The notes: a model not told the origin generated them from the letters alone. 64,000 bases of DNA from Puia dinghuensis (GCF_014642875.1 NZ_BMJC01000004.1:420070-484069), one strand, 5' to 3'. Shown: positions 1 to 9,370, numbered from the stretch's first letter. Program-made: numbers and translations.

Positions 1-162
1 GCGATCCTGGACGATACCCCGGTTTTGAGTGCCGGCATTATAAACATTCCTGGGGTAATTGACGATGTCGGGTATACCGATGGTATTCTGCGCCTGACAG
101 ACTCCCGCAGTCCACCCAAGGAGCAGCGTGATCAAGGTTTTTATCCTGCTGACAGTTGGCAT
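1..162 (-). CDS. Hybrid two-component sensor/regulator (HTCS), 5' end only
   Basis: Only the first 54 codons are in the window; the gene runs off the left edge. The translation from the ATG at 162 begins with a basic residue pair, a leucine-rich hydrophobic core and a cleavage-like VCQAQ, so it is an exported N-terminus. It continues with IGIPDIVNYPRNVYNAG, which is the typical entry into the periplasmic two-component-regulator beta-propeller of Bacteroidota HTCS proteins. Such proteins sense oligosaccharides in the periplasm and activate the neighbouring susCD genes through an AraC-type output domain. The output domain is outside the window, so the full architecture is inferred. It is divergent from the gene at 349, and the repeat operator described at 235-306 lies between them. 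The start is supported by the signal peptide; no in-frame ATG lies just upstream. Confidence 0.7.
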   Translation of the reverse strand, partial: MPTVSRIKTLITLLLGWTAGVCQAQNTIGIPDIVNYPRNVYNAGTQNRGIVQDR

Positions 163-234
163 AATCCGACCTTCACCATAAAGATAGGTATACCGTGTAG
201 AAAGAAGTACCGGTTTTGACTCCTTTTACTTTTT

Positions 235-306
235 GATGTGGTGATGATGTGGTGGAAAAGCCTCATTTAAAGGAGATTTTCCAGTATGATGTAGTACAGA
301 TGTAGT
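235..306 (+). promoter_or_regulatory. Four-copy GATGTRGT operator, copy 1
   Basis: Four direct repeats of GATGTRGT start at 235, 246, 288 and 299. Members of each pair are 11 bp apart (one helical turn) and the second pair starts 42 bp after the second repeat. A TAnnTTTG -7 box follows 38 bp after the start of the last repeat. The same four offsets recur at 5964-6035. The first two copies read GATGTGGT, the last two GATGTAGT, and an AAAAGCCT follows the first pair. The layout suits a dimeric AraC-type activator, here probably the adjacent HTCS. Confidence 0.8.
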
Positions 307-336
307 AGGAAACTAGACAACTGAGCAATCGCCGCC

Positions 337-344
337 TAAATTTG
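337..344 (+). promoter_or_regulatory. TAnnTTTG -7 promoter box
   Basis: TAAATTTG matches the Bacteroidota -7 consensus exactly. No TTTG -33 element is visible, as expected of an activator-dependent promoter. The box ends only four bases before the ATG at 349, so the transcript may have almost no leader. Confidence 0.6.
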
Positions 345-348
345 TTGC

Positions 349-1893
349 ATGAAATCAATACTATCTAACGGATTGCTGTCAATACTGCTTCTGGTCTTTT
401 CGACCAGACCCATCGCCGCCCAACCCGTGGGCATGTTTGATGGGCATGGGGATGTGGGAACCAACGTAAAACCCGGTTCGGCCACTTTTATCCCTGCAAC
501 AGGGCAATATGTCATCACCGGCGCAGGCTATAATGTCTGGGCCGATCATGATGAATTCCAGTTTGTCTGGAAGAAGATGAAGGGGGATTTTATCCTCTAT
601 ACCCGGACGGAATTTCTGGGCGGCTGGGTCAACTACCACCGGAAAGTAGGCTGGATGGTCCGCAAGAGCCTGGATGGCAATTCTCCCCACGTCAACGCAG
701 TAGAACATGGCGACGGGCTCACCTCGCTGCAATTCCGCCGTACTGAGGGCGCGCAGACCGAAGAACATAAGTTCAAGCTCACGCATGCCAATATCCTGCA
801 GCTGGAAAGGAAAGGGAATCAATATATTATGCGGGCCGCCATTTATGGCGAACCCTTCCAGACCGACACCATCTCCGGCATCGACCTGGGTGACGAGGTC
901 TACGTTGGGCTTTTTGTAGGTTCACACAACTCGGATGTACTGGAAACCGGGGTTTTCAGCAATGTCAATATCACCGTTCCTTATAATGGAGAATCCGATC
1001 AACGGACCCAGATGACCCTGGGCAGCAGGCTCGAACTGATGGAGATCGCTTCCGGCCATCGGGAAGTTATCCTCTCTGTTCCTTACTCCATCCAGGCGCC
1101 CAACTGGACGCCCGATGGGAAAAGCCTCATCTTTAACGACGCAAAAGGTACGATATACAATTTCGACCTGGCCACCCGTACTCCCACTTCGGTGAACACC
1201 GGAACCGTCACTCATAATAACAATGACCATGTCATTTCCTTTGACGGCAGGATGCTCGGGTTGAGCAATTTTGTAAAAGACCTCGGCGGGTCTATCATCT
1301 ATACCGTTCCGATAACGGGCGGCACCCCGAAGCAGATCACCCCGAAAGGGCCATCTTATCTGCATGGCTGGTCGCCTGACGGAAAGGACCTGGTTTTCTG
1401 TGGCGAACGCAACGGGGAATTCGATGTCTATAAGGTGGCTGCCAATGGTGGAAAGGAGATTCGGCTGACGACATCTCCTGGTCTGGACGATGGCCCGGAA
1501 TATACACCTGACGGGCAATACATCTACTTCAACTCCGTGCGTAGTGGTCTGATGCAGATCTGGCGGATGAAGCCCGATGGCAGCGGACAGGAACAGGTGA
1601 CCAACGACGATTTCGACAACTGGTTTGCGCATATCTCGCCGGATGGGAAATGGTTCGTCTATCTTTCTTTCCTTCCGACCGAGACGCCTGCCGGCATCCA
1701 TCCGCCGTATAAACACGTCTATATCCGGCTGCTGCCTATTGACGGAAAAGGCACGCCAAAAGTGCTGGCCTATGTCTATGGTGGTCAGGGATCGATCAAC
1801 ACTCCTTCCTGGTCGCCCGATGGGAAAAGAATTGCTTTTATAAGCAACACGGATATGAGCAATACCGATTTGGGAGGTACTAATAACAAGTAG
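349..1893 (+). CDS. Exported PD40/TolB-like beta-propeller protein
   Basis: A 514-residue protein with a clear signal peptide (about residues 1-24, ending IAAQ). Residues about 25-215 form a beta-rich module with motifs such as KGDFILYTRTEF and VGWMVRKSLDG that resembles a concanavalin/DUF1349-like fold. Residues about 230-514 hold at least five PD40 (WD40-like, TolB-type) motifs of the form WSPDGK, near residues 251, 340, 384, 427 and 487. Such proteins are often labelled TolB family or biopolymer transporter, but nothing here shows transport. It is first in an apparent operon with the GH2 gene and a shorter paralogue at 4802. A role in binding or processing of glycan at the surface or in the periplasm is inferred from context only. 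The start is set by the signal peptide; it lies directly behind the -7 box. Confidence 0.75.
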   Translation: MKSILSNGLLSILLLVFSTRPIAAQPVGMFDGHGDVGTNVKPGSATFIPATGQYVITGAGYNVWADHDEFQFVWKKMKGDFILYTRTEFLGGWVNYHRKVGWMVRKSLDGNSPHVNAVEHGDGLTSLQFRRTEGAQTEEHKFKLTHANILQLERKGNQYIMRAAIYGEPFQTDTISGIDLGDEVYVGLFVGSHNSDVLETGVFSNVNITVPYNGESDQRTQMTLGSRLELMEIASGHREVILSVPYSIQAPNWTPDGKSLIFNDAKGTIYNFDLATRTPTSVNTGTVTHNNNDHVISFDGRMLGLSNFVKDLGGSIIYTVPITGGTPKQITPKGPSYLHGWSPDGKDLVFCGERNGEFDVYKVAANGGKEIRLTTSPGLDDGPEYTPDGQYIYFNSVRSGLMQIWRMKPDGSGQEQVTNDDFDNWFAHISPDGKWFVYLSFLPTETPAGIHPPYKHVYIRLLPIDGKGTPKVLAYVYGGQGSINTPSWSPDGKRIAFISNTDMSNTDLGGTNNK

Positions 1894-1995
1894 GACCAAA
1901 AACGGCCCTCCCGCTGTTACGGCTCCAGGCGAGTGAGAATGGCCACTTGCCGGAGTTCGTAACTTGTCCTAACATTGCGAACTAAAAGATTGCCA

Positions 1996-4797
1996 ATGCC
2001 TCCGCTAAAATTTTGCAAGCGCCTTTCCGCTGTTTCTGCCATTCTCCTTTGTGCCATCCTCTCCCAGCCCGTTTTACTTCGTGCCCAGCCTGTACGTCAG
2101 GTTCAACTCTCCCATTTTACGCTTCAGTCCTCTGCCGTGATCAAAGCCGGTGGCGACTCGCTTTCTTCTGTTCACTATACACCTCCTAATTACTGGTTCC
2201 CGGTGACGGTCCCTTCGACAGTGCTGACGGGTCTCGTGGCCAATAAGGTCTATCCCGACCCATATATCGGGATGAACAACATGCTCATCCCCGATGCTTC
2301 GGACTCGTTTAACCGAAAATATAACCTCGAACAATACAGCTATCTGCCCGGCGAACCCAACCCCTGGAAGAAGCCCTACTGGTACCGGACCACTTTTCCC
2401 GTTCCTGCTGCCGACAAGGGCCGTCATTTTCAGCTCATCTTCAAAGGCATCAATTACAGGGCGGAGGTCTGGCTCAATAGCCGGATCATCGCCGACTCTG
2501 CAAAGATGGTGGGGATGTTCTCAGTATTCGACCTGGACGTAAGCGCTGCGATCCACGCCGGAGAAGAGAATGCGCTTGCCGTGAAGATCTATCCCCTGGA
2601 TGTCCCGGGCGAACCGGCCACCCCGCAACTGGAAGCATTGGACGAATTTTACGAGAACGGCGGACCCACCGGCGACATCGGCAAGAATGTGACCATGCTC
2701 AGCTCCGTTGGCTGGGATTGGATCCCGGAGGTTCATGACCGCAACATGGGTATCTGGCAGCCGGTATACCTGCGGACAACGGGACAGGTGGTCATTAGCA
2801 AACCTCGTATCGTTACCGAACTGCCAAACCTGCCCGATACGTCGATTGCCAGACTCTCGCTCGATATGACACTGGCCAATAACAGCGCACAGTCCCGGCA
2901 AGGTTCGGTGGAGGTCACCATCACCCCCGAGAACTTTATGGGCGAACCCATATCTTTTACCAAAAAGGAAGCCCTCGACCCGGGTGGAGAAAAAACCATC
3001 CATTTATCCGCTGCCGATATACCCGCACTACTGATGCATCATCCCCGTCTCTGGTGGCCCAACGGTTATGGTCAGCCCTGGCTTTACCGCATCCGCCTGA
3101 AATGGGCTGACGGCAGCGGGATCTCCGACGATACCTCCTTTGTCTTTGGCGTGCGTACTGCCGGCTCCACTGCGACGATGGTCAACGGCTTTGTACGCCG
3201 CGACTTCTTTGTCAACGGCAAAAGGATACACCTGACAGGCGGAGCCTGGGTACCCGACATGATGCTCAACCGCGACCGTCAGCGATATGATTATGAACTG
3301 CGGCTCTGCCGCAATGCGAATATCAACCTTGTCCGCATCTGGGGTGGTGGTCTTGGCGAGACCGATGAATTCTATGAATTAGCCGACCGCTATGGCCTTC
3401 TCGTCTGGCAGGACTTCTGGATCACCGGCGACACCAACGGCGGATTCAAGGGCTCGGCAGACTGGCCCTTACAGAGCGCTGTCTTTGTCGACAATGTCAT
3501 CAACACCATCTACCGCATCCGCAACCATCCCAGCCTGCTGGTCTGGACGGGCGGGAATGAAGGCCACGCCCGCAAAGAACTATACGACGCCATGCGCGAC
3601 AATGTAGCGAATCTCGACGGCACCCGGCCGTTTATCCCCTGTTCGTCCGGTTTCTCGAAAGCGCCAAAGGAATGGAAAGCCTCATGGCCCGATGACCAGC
3701 CCGCCGGCGTCTATAGCGGCGGACCTTATTCCTGGCAGGACGATGCGCAATACTACCGGCTTGTAGATGCTGGTAAGGATTGGGTATTCAAAGACGAGAC
3801 AGGCATTCCCTCCCAGCCGCCGTACAATACACTCTCCAGGATCATCCCCAACCTGGTGCCGGACAAGAACCTGCCGTTTCCCTTGAACAATACATGGGGC
3901 TATCATGATGCCTGTACGGGAAACGGGCATTACGATACGTATTATAAGGCGATGGTCGACCGCTATGGCGCGCCCGCCAACGTCCGCGATTTCTGCGACA
4001 AAATGCAGTTGTTGAATGCCGGCGGCTATCGCAGCATCTTCGAAGCGGCCGGACATAAACTAAATGAAACGGGCGGAGTCATGCTCTGGAAACTGAATGC
4101 TGCTTTCCCCAGCGTCATCTGGCAGGTGTATGACTGGTACCTCGAGCCCAATGCCGGCTACTATTTTATGCAAAGGGCCTGCGAGCCGGTACATATTCAG
4201 CTGAACCTCGACGACTCGGCGGTTGCCGTCGTCAACAGAACCTATATCAAGCGCCCTGATCTGCGCTTTGAAGCCCAGGTGATCGGCATGACGGGCGCCA
4301 CCCTGCTCAAAAAAGAAGGTCGCCTTAGCCTCGACACCACTGACGTAAAAAAAGTCTTGTCCCTCCGCGAGGTGCTAAGCCAGGCCCAAGGCATCTCTTT
4401 TGTTCTGCTTCGGCTTACCGATGGCGGCGGCAAGCCCCTCTCGAACAACGTCTACTGGATGTCTCCCGGACATGACTTCGCCGATCTGCGGTCGATGCCT
4501 GCGGCTAATGTGCAGGCCACGGTGCAGGCTACGGCAAAAAAAGACGGCTATACCGACTGGACCATCCGCTTTACCAATACCTCTTCCCGGCTGGCCTTCT
4601 TCCTCAACCCGCAAGTGATAGTGGGTGGAGATGAAGTACTGCCGAGTTACTGGTCGGATAACTATTTCTCCATTCCGGCGGGGCAGTCTGTCACGGTGAA
4701 GGTTAGCTGCCCGGTGGCGGCTTTGTCCGGTGGGACCCCGCAACTGCGGTTGGAAGGATGGAATATCCGGTCGGAAGACTTGCGACTTATTCCATAG
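1996..4797 (+). CDS. Glycoside hydrolase family 2 (beta-mannosidase/exo-glucosaminidase-like)
   Basis: A 933-residue exported enzyme; the ATG at 1996 gives a signal peptide ending LLRAQP, whereas a TTG seven codons upstream adds nothing. The order is the usual GH2 one: an N-terminal sugar-binding jelly roll (about 30-210, GINYRAEVWLNS), an Ig-like domain (RLWWPNGYGQPWLY), a TIM barrel opening with FFVNGKRIHLTGGAWVPDMM and VRIWGGGLGETDEFYELAD, and C-terminal beta domains. The likely acid/base is Glu522 in WTGGNEG and the likely nucleophile Glu601 in FKDETG. The motifs fit the beta-mannosidase/exo-beta-glucosaminidase branch of GH2, so exo-cleavage of beta-linked mannose or glucosamine is plausible, but the substrate cannot be read from sequence. 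It sits between two PD40 paralogues and ends 4 bp before the next ATG, indicating co-transcription within PUL A. Confidence 0.85.
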   Translation: MPPLKFCKRLSAVSAILLCAILSQPVLLRAQPVRQVQLSHFTLQSSAVIKAGGDSLSSVHYTPPNYWFPVTVPSTVLTGLVANKVYPDPYIGMNNMLIPDASDSFNRKYNLEQYSYLPGEPNPWKKPYWYRTTFPVPAADKGRHFQLIFKGINYRAEVWLNSRIIADSAKMVGMFSVFDLDVSAAIHAGEENALAVKIYPLDVPGEPATPQLEALDEFYENGGPTGDIGKNVTMLSSVGWDWIPEVHDRNMGIWQPVYLRTTGQVVISKPRIVTELPNLPDTSIARLSLDMTLANNSAQSRQGSVEVTITPENFMGEPISFTKKEALDPGGEKTIHLSAADIPALLMHHPRLWWPNGYGQPWLYRIRLKWADGSGISDDTSFVFGVRTAGSTATMVNGFVRRDFFVNGKRIHLTGGAWVPDMMLNRDRQRYDYELRLCRNANINLVRIWGGGLGETDEFYELADRYGLLVWQDFWITGDTNGGFKGSADWPLQSAVFVDNVINTIYRIRNHPSLLVWTGGNEGHARKELYDAMRDNVANLDGTRPFIPCSSGFSKAPKEWKASWPDDQPAGVYSGGPYSWQDDAQYYRLVDAGKDWVFKDETGIPSQPPYNTLSRIIPNLVPDKNLPFPLNNTWGYHDACTGNGHYDTYYKAMVDRYGAPANVRDFCDKMQLLNAGGYRSIFEAAGHKLNETGGVMLWKLNAAFPSVIWQVYDWYLEPNAGYYFMQRACEPVHIQLNLDDSAVAVVNRTYIKRPDLRFEAQVIGMTGATLLKKEGRLSLDTTDVKKVLSLREVLSQAQGISFVLLRLTDGGGKPLSNNVYWMSPGHDFADLRSMPAANVQATVQATAKKDGYTDWTIRFTNTSSRLAFFLNPQVIVGGDEVLPSYWSDNYFSIPAGQSVTVKVSCPVAALSGGTPQLRLEGWNIRSEDLRLIP

Positions 4798-4801
4798 CTA
4801 T

Positions 4802-5965
4802 ATGACTAAAATATCGCTCTTCCTCATCTGTCTCCTCGCCACGGCAGGAGCTTTCGGGCAACACCCGGTAGGCATCTTCGACGATCACCTGGACATCGGC
4901 AACCCGAAGATGCCCGGGGACGCCACCTATGACACGGCCTCGCAGGTCTATATGATAAAAGGCGGCGGCGCCAATATCTGGTTCAACCGGGATGAGTTTC
5001 ACTTTGTGTATAAGAAGATAAAAGGGGATTTCATCCTCACTGCCGACTTTGAATTTACGGGTGACACAGCGGGTGCCGTTGGTCATCGCAAGATAGGCTG
5101 GATGATCCGGCAGTCCACGGATGAGGGCGCGGCCAGCGCCAATGCCTGCAAGCATATCGACGGGCTGGTCGTCCTCCAGTGGCGGCCCTATCGCGGCATG
5201 TTCATGCGCGACCCCGAGGAAGAGCGCTTCTATCCAAAGAAAGGAGGTCAGACCATCCAGTTGCAACGCATCGGGAATGTCATCACGATGAAGATCGCCC
5301 ATCCGGGCGAGCCCTTGCAGCTGGTCGGTTCCTGCATGGTGGACGACCTTCAGAAGGACGTGCTGGCCGGTCTCTTCATCTGTGCGCATGATTCCGACAA
5401 GGTAGCGGGCGCCCGGGTGTGGAATGTTCGCATCGATAAGCCCGTGATCCATCCTTACACCTCCAACCCCCATGTACCCCCTGTCGTTGTACACGACGTT
5501 TTCGCCAGTCGCGTGGAGACGATCGATATCGCCGATGGGCACCGCAAGGTACTTGGCGGGTTCCCCGGCCCTGTCGCACCACCCCCCGGTGATAAGCCGG
5601 AATACTCCCCCGACAAAAAATACGACTATTACAGCGCCAATGTCAACGGCACGACGCAGATCTGGCGCATGCGCCCCGACGGGTCGGCAAAAGAGCAGCT
5701 CACCTTTGACGAATACCACAACTGGTTCCCGCATGTTTCACCGGATGGCAAATGGCTGGCATTTATTTCTTACCCCATGGATATCGATCCCAATGCTCAT
5801 CCCCTCTACGAAGAAGTAATGCTTAGGCTGATGCCGCTGACTACACCCGGCGCTGCAAGGGTCATCGCCTATCTCTATGGTGGAGAGAGTACGCTCCACG
5901 TCCATTGTTGGTCGCCGGACAGTAAACAGATTTCTCTTATCAGCAATTCGGAGCCGGCGCGCTGA
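4802..5965 (+). CDS. Exported PD40 protein, shortened paralogue of 349-1893
   Basis: A 387-residue protein starting at the ATG 4 bp after the GH2 stop, with signal peptide MTKISLFLICLLATAGAFGQ. Its first 210 residues clearly parallel the 349 gene: HPVGIFDDHLDIG, FNRDEFHFVYKKIKGDFIL and KIGWMIRQS match the same places. The propeller is much shorter, with only three recognisable repeats (YSPDKKY near 268, VSPDGKW near 312, WSPDSKQ near 370) against five or more in the paralogue. Whether the missing blades reflect deletion or assembly with a partner is unknown. The stop codon overlaps the first repeat of the second operator. Function unknown; probably acts with the GH2 enzyme and SusCD in the envelope. 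Confidence 0.75.
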   Translation: MTKISLFLICLLATAGAFGQHPVGIFDDHLDIGNPKMPGDATYDTASQVYMIKGGGANIWFNRDEFHFVYKKIKGDFILTADFEFTGDTAGAVGHRKIGWMIRQSTDEGAASANACKHIDGLVVLQWRPYRGMFMRDPEEERFYPKKGGQTIQLQRIGNVITMKIAHPGEPLQLVGSCMVDDLQKDVLAGLFICAHDSDKVAGARVWNVRIDKPVIHPYTSNPHVPPVVVHDVFASRVETIDIADGHRKVLGGFPGPVAPPPGDKPEYSPDKKYDYYSANVNGTTQIWRMRPDGSAKEQLTFDEYHNWFPHVSPDGKWLAFISYPMDIDPNAHPLYEEVMLRLMPLTTPGAARVIAYLYGGESTLHVHCWSPDSKQISLISNSEPAR

Positions 5966-6035
5966 TGTAGTGAAGATGTGGCGAAAAGCCTGGCATAAGC
6001 CCGTTTGAGTAGAAGTGATGTAGAGATGATGTAGT
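5964..6035 (+). promoter_or_regulatory. Four-copy GATGTRGT operator, copy 2
   Basis: Repeats start at 5964 (GATGTAGT), 5975 (GATGTGGC), 6017 (GATGTAGA) and 6028 (GATGTAGT). Offsets of 11, 42 and 11 bp are identical to those at 235-306, as is the 38-bp distance to the next TAnnTTTG box. The first repeat overlaps the stop of the preceding gene. It should control the downstream susCD pair in step with the operon that starts at 349. Confidence 0.8.
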
Positions 6036-6065
6036 GTAAGATTAGTGGTTGGAAAACTTCAAATT

Positions 6066-6073
6066 TAGCTTTG
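6066..6073 (+). promoter_or_regulatory. TAnnTTTG -7 promoter box of susC-A
   Basis: TAGCTTTG is an exact -7 match, 38 bp after the start of the last operator repeat and 23 bp before the ATG at 6089. No -33 TTTG is present, consistent with an activated promoter. The box makes an upstream TTG (6071) unlikely as the true start because it lies inside the promoter. Confidence 0.65.
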
Positions 6074-6088
6074 CTAAAACGATTGCTT

Positions 6089-9000
6089 ATGCCAAAGAAA
6101 ACCAAAGGGCTGGCCAAGATCGGTTGCACGGTGATGGTCCTGCTGCTCTTTACCACTACGATCTATGCCCAAAATACGGTTACCGGTAAGGTAATCAACA
6201 AGGCGGACAATGCGCCCATACCCGGAGCCACCATCCAGGTCAAATCCACCAAGATCATTGCCCAGTCTGGCTCCGACGGCACCTTCTCGATCAATCTTCC
6301 GGGATCAAAGGCGACCCTGGTGATTTCGGCCGTCGGCTTCGGGAATCTCGAGGTGCCCGTCACGGCCGGTACTCCGGCCGGGGACATCGCCCTGACGACT
6401 GCTGCCACTACCTTGAACGATGTGGTCGTTACAGGCTATACTTCCCAACGTAAGGGGGACATCACCGGGTCGGTATCGGTCGTCAATGTCGCCGAAATGA
6501 AACAAACGCCATCGGGAAGCACGGAAGCCTTGTTACAAGGGCAGGCCTCGGGAGTTACCGTTTTCTCTACCGGTCAGCCCGGCGGGGCCGCAGTAGTCCA
6601 GATACGCGGGATCACTTCCTCGGGTAATTCTGCTCCACTGGTATTGATCGATGGCGTGCCTGCAAGCATGCACGATATCAATCCAAATGATATTCAATCC
6701 ATTCAGGTGCTGAAGGACGCCGGCGCGGCATCCATATACGGGGTGCGCGGGTCCAACGGTGTGATCATCATTACTACAAGAAAAGGTACAGGGGCTATGA
6801 AAGTTGCTTATGACGCCTATTATGGAACACAGCGGCCATTAGGCAAAGGCTGGGACCTGGCTACACCAACCCAGACAGGGCAGGCCAAATGGGCGCAGGC
6901 TTTTAATGACGGTCTTACTGCCAACGACCCACAATATGGCAATGGGCCGGTGCCGGTTGTGCCCTACTATATCACGCCGGCCGGTGCAGCTCAGGGTGCA
7001 CCCAAAACCAGCCCGGCAGACTATGATCTCTATAAGAACCATATTACCCTGGCTGACCAGGGTGGCAATAATTGGTTCAGTGACATATTTAAACCGGCGC
7101 ACATCCAGGACCACAATATATCCGTAAGCGGCGGCACCGGTAAGTCGTCATTTTTTATTGCCTTCGGCTATATGGATCAGCAGGGTACCTTGATCGATAC
7201 CCGGTTGAAGCGTTATTCCGTCAGGGCCAACTCGACTTTTAGCCTGATAGATGACCATGTCCGTATTGGCGAGAATATCTATGCATTCTACAAGACCAAT
7301 CCGGGCTATCTCAACGCGCCTGGAGTAAACAGCACCAATTCCATCAATGCGGCTTACCAAATTCCCAATATCATCCCGGTATATGATATCGTGGGCAATT
7401 ATGCGGGTACCATTTCACTGGGTACCGGCAACTCCTCCAACCCGGTGGCCATCCAACAGCGCCAGGCAAACAATACCAACCAGGACTACCAGGTCGTCGG
7501 GAACCTATTCGCAGATGTAGACTTTCTGGGTCATTTCACCGCCCATACCAGCGTAGGCGGAACAGTCGATCACTATTACTTCAATGGATTTGCCACTACG
7601 CCGTATGAAAATGCAGAAAATAACATGGCTGCCAATTTGTATGAAGAGACCTATGGTTGGAACAGCGGCCTCATCTGGACCAATACCCTGAAATACGCCA
7701 ATAAGATCGGCAAGCATGATTTCAGCATCCTGGGCGGTACCGAATATATCTACAATACCGGCAGGGCCGTTCTGACGACCAGGGGTAATTATTATATCAC
7801 GGACTCCACCAACCTGACGGTCAGTCCTAATCTCTGGACACTGAATTTCGGCCAGGCTTCCACGCAGACTAACAATTCCGGCGTTGTCGGGGATAACGGC
7901 ATCCTGACCCCCTATCAGCTAGCGATATTTTCATACATCGGCAGATTGGATTACAACTACGCCGGGAAATACCTTTTTAGCGCTACGATCAGGCGGGATG
8001 GTTCTTCCGTATTTGTCCCGGCCCAGCGATATGGTAATTTCCCTGCCGTTACGGCAGGATGGCGGATCTCGCAGGAGTCATTTATGCAAGACCTGGATTG
8101 GCTCAACGACCTCAAGATACGCGGCGGCTGGGGCAAATTGGGTTCCATCAGCAATATCAACCCAACCAACGCATTTACGTTGTTTGGTCAGCAGATCAAC
8201 CAATCTTATTATGATATCAATGGAACGAGCAGCAGCCCCGTAGCGGGCCTTTACGTCAGCCAGTACGGCAACCCTAATACCAGTTGGGAGAAAGATGAGC
8301 TGACCAATATCGGATTTGACGCAAGCGTCCTCCGGAATAAATTCGACTTTAGTTTCGAGTGGTATAAGAAACTGATCAGCGGTCTCTTGTTCATCCCCGC
8401 AGTTCCGGGCACGAACGGCGGCGCTGTAGATCCTTTTCTCAATTCAGGCAATATTCAGAATACAGGTATCGACATGGCGCTTACCTATCATGGAACTATC
8501 CGCAACGACCTCAGATTTGATATAACCGGCACCTTCACTTCTTATCAGAATAAGGTCGTCAGCCTTCCCCCGGGAAGAAATTATATCGATGAACCCGTCG
8601 GCGGACAAACGGTGACATCGAGGATCCAACCCGGGCATCCCCTTGGCGCATTTTTTGGTTACCAGGTGATCGGTCTGTTCCAGAACTGGACCGACGTGGC
8701 TAAGTCTCCCACCCAACAGGACGCCGCGCCCGGCCGGTTCAAGTACGCCGACGTAGATCATAGCGGGAAGATCGATGCAAATGACAGGACTTTTTTTGGC
8801 AACCCCAATCCAAAATTCAGTGCAGGCCTTAATATCTCGGTAAATTATAAAAATTGGGATTTCTACACATTCCTGTATGCTTCGGTGGGCAACGATATCC
8901 TGAATAACGTCAAGTCGTCAACCGACTTCCCCCAAACTTTCGGTAACCAGATCAGTAAGAATGTTGCCCTCAATTCGGCAAGACTTATCAATGCCAGCGG

Positions 9001-9370
9001 CGCACCGACCAGTATCCACGATTCGACGGCCCATGTTGCCAACCCCGGGACAAACGTTCCCTTGCTTGAACAGAGCGCCAATTTCAGCAATTCAGGCGCA
9101 TTCAATTCCTATATCATGGAAAAGGGCTCCTTTCTCCGGTGCAGGAACCTGACCATCGGGTACAATATCGTTTCCCCCGCGATCAGGCAGCTTCATATTG
9201 ACAAGTTGCGGGTCTATGTCCAGGCGCTCAACCTGTTTACGATCACCAAATACTCCGGGTTGGATCCGGAATTGAATCCGGGCAGCAATGTTGTGTTTGG
9301 CATCGATTCGGGAGTGTACCCGAATAATCAAAAGACCTATAATGTGGGGGTAAGCCTTACGGTACATTAA
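6089..9370 (+). CDS. susC: SusC/RagA-type TonB-dependent outer-membrane transporter (PUL A)
   Basis: A 1093-residue protein. After a signal peptide (IYAQN) come a carboxypeptidase-regulatory-like beta domain (about 30-105, VTGKVINKADNAPIPGATIQ), a DVVVTGYTSQRKGDITGSV segment typical of SusC plugs, and the plug itself (LLQGQASGVTVFSTGQPGG, then VLKDAGAASIYGVRGSNGV). The remainder is the 22-strand barrel region. SusC proteins import oligosaccharides across the outer membrane using TonB energy, capped by a SusD lipoprotein, which follows 25 bp downstream. The ATG at 6089 is chosen over the TTG at 6071 because the latter lies in the -7 box. It is probably co-regulated with the GH2 operon through the duplicated operator. 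Confidence 0.93.
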   Translation: MPKKTKGLAKIGCTVMVLLLFTTTIYAQNTVTGKVINKADNAPIPGATIQVKSTKIIAQSGSDGTFSINLPGSKATLVISAVGFGNLEVPVTAGTPAGDIALTTAATTLNDVVVTGYTSQRKGDITGSVSVVNVAEMKQTPSGSTEALLQGQASGVTVFSTGQPGGAAVVQIRGITSSGNSAPLVLIDGVPASMHDINPNDIQSIQVLKDAGAASIYGVRGSNGVIIITTRKGTGAMKVAYDAYYGTQRPLGKGWDLATPTQTGQAKWAQAFNDGLTANDPQYGNGPVPVVPYYITPAGAAQGAPKTSPADYDLYKNHITLADQGGNNWFSDIFKPAHIQDHNISVSGGTGKSSFFIAFGYMDQQGTLIDTRLKRYSVRANSTFSLIDDHVRIGENIYAFYKTNPGYLNAPGVNSTNSINAAYQIPNIIPVYDIVGNYAGTISLGTGNSSNPVAIQQRQANNTNQDYQVVGNLFADVDFLGHFTAHTSVGGTVDHYYFNGFATTPYENAENNMAANLYEETYGWNSGLIWTNTLKYANKIGKHDFSILGGTEYIYNTGRAVLTTRGNYYITDSTNLTVSPNLWTLNFGQASTQTNNSGVVGDNGILTPYQLAIFSYIGRLDYNYAGKYLFSATIRRDGSSVFVPAQRYGNFPAVTAGWRISQESFMQDLDWLNDLKIRGGWGKLGSISNINPTNAFTLFGQQINQSYYDINGTSSSPVAGLYVSQYGNPNTSWEKDELTNIGFDASVLRNKFDFSFEWYKKLISGLLFIPAVPGTNGGAVDPFLNSGNIQNTGIDMALTYHGTIRNDLRFDITGTFTSYQNKVVSLPPGRNYIDEPVGGQTVTSRIQPGHPLGAFFGYQVIGLFQNWTDVAKSPTQQDAAPGRFKYADVDHSGKIDANDRTFFGNPNPKFSAGLNISVNYKNWDFYTFLYASVGNDILNNVKSSTDFPQTFGNQISKNVALNSARLINASGAPTSIHDSTAHVANPGTNVPLLEQSANFSNSGAFNSYIMEKGSFLRCRNLTIGYNIVSPAIRQLHIDKLRVYVQALNLFTITKYSGLDPELNPGSNVVFGIDSGVYPNNQKTYNVGVSLTVH

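Noticed and set aside
25-219. Plus-strand 64-codon frame at the left edge.
   Set aside because: The minus strand carries a signal peptide and an HTCS-type N-terminus over the same bases, which explains the open frame.
922-1899. Long minus-strand open frame opposite the first PD40 gene (325 codons).
   Set aside because: It has no signal or domain and mirrors a GC-rich coding gene; the plus strand gives a signal peptide and PD40 motifs. The same applies to the frames opposite 4802-5965, 12285-14744 and 51516-52625.
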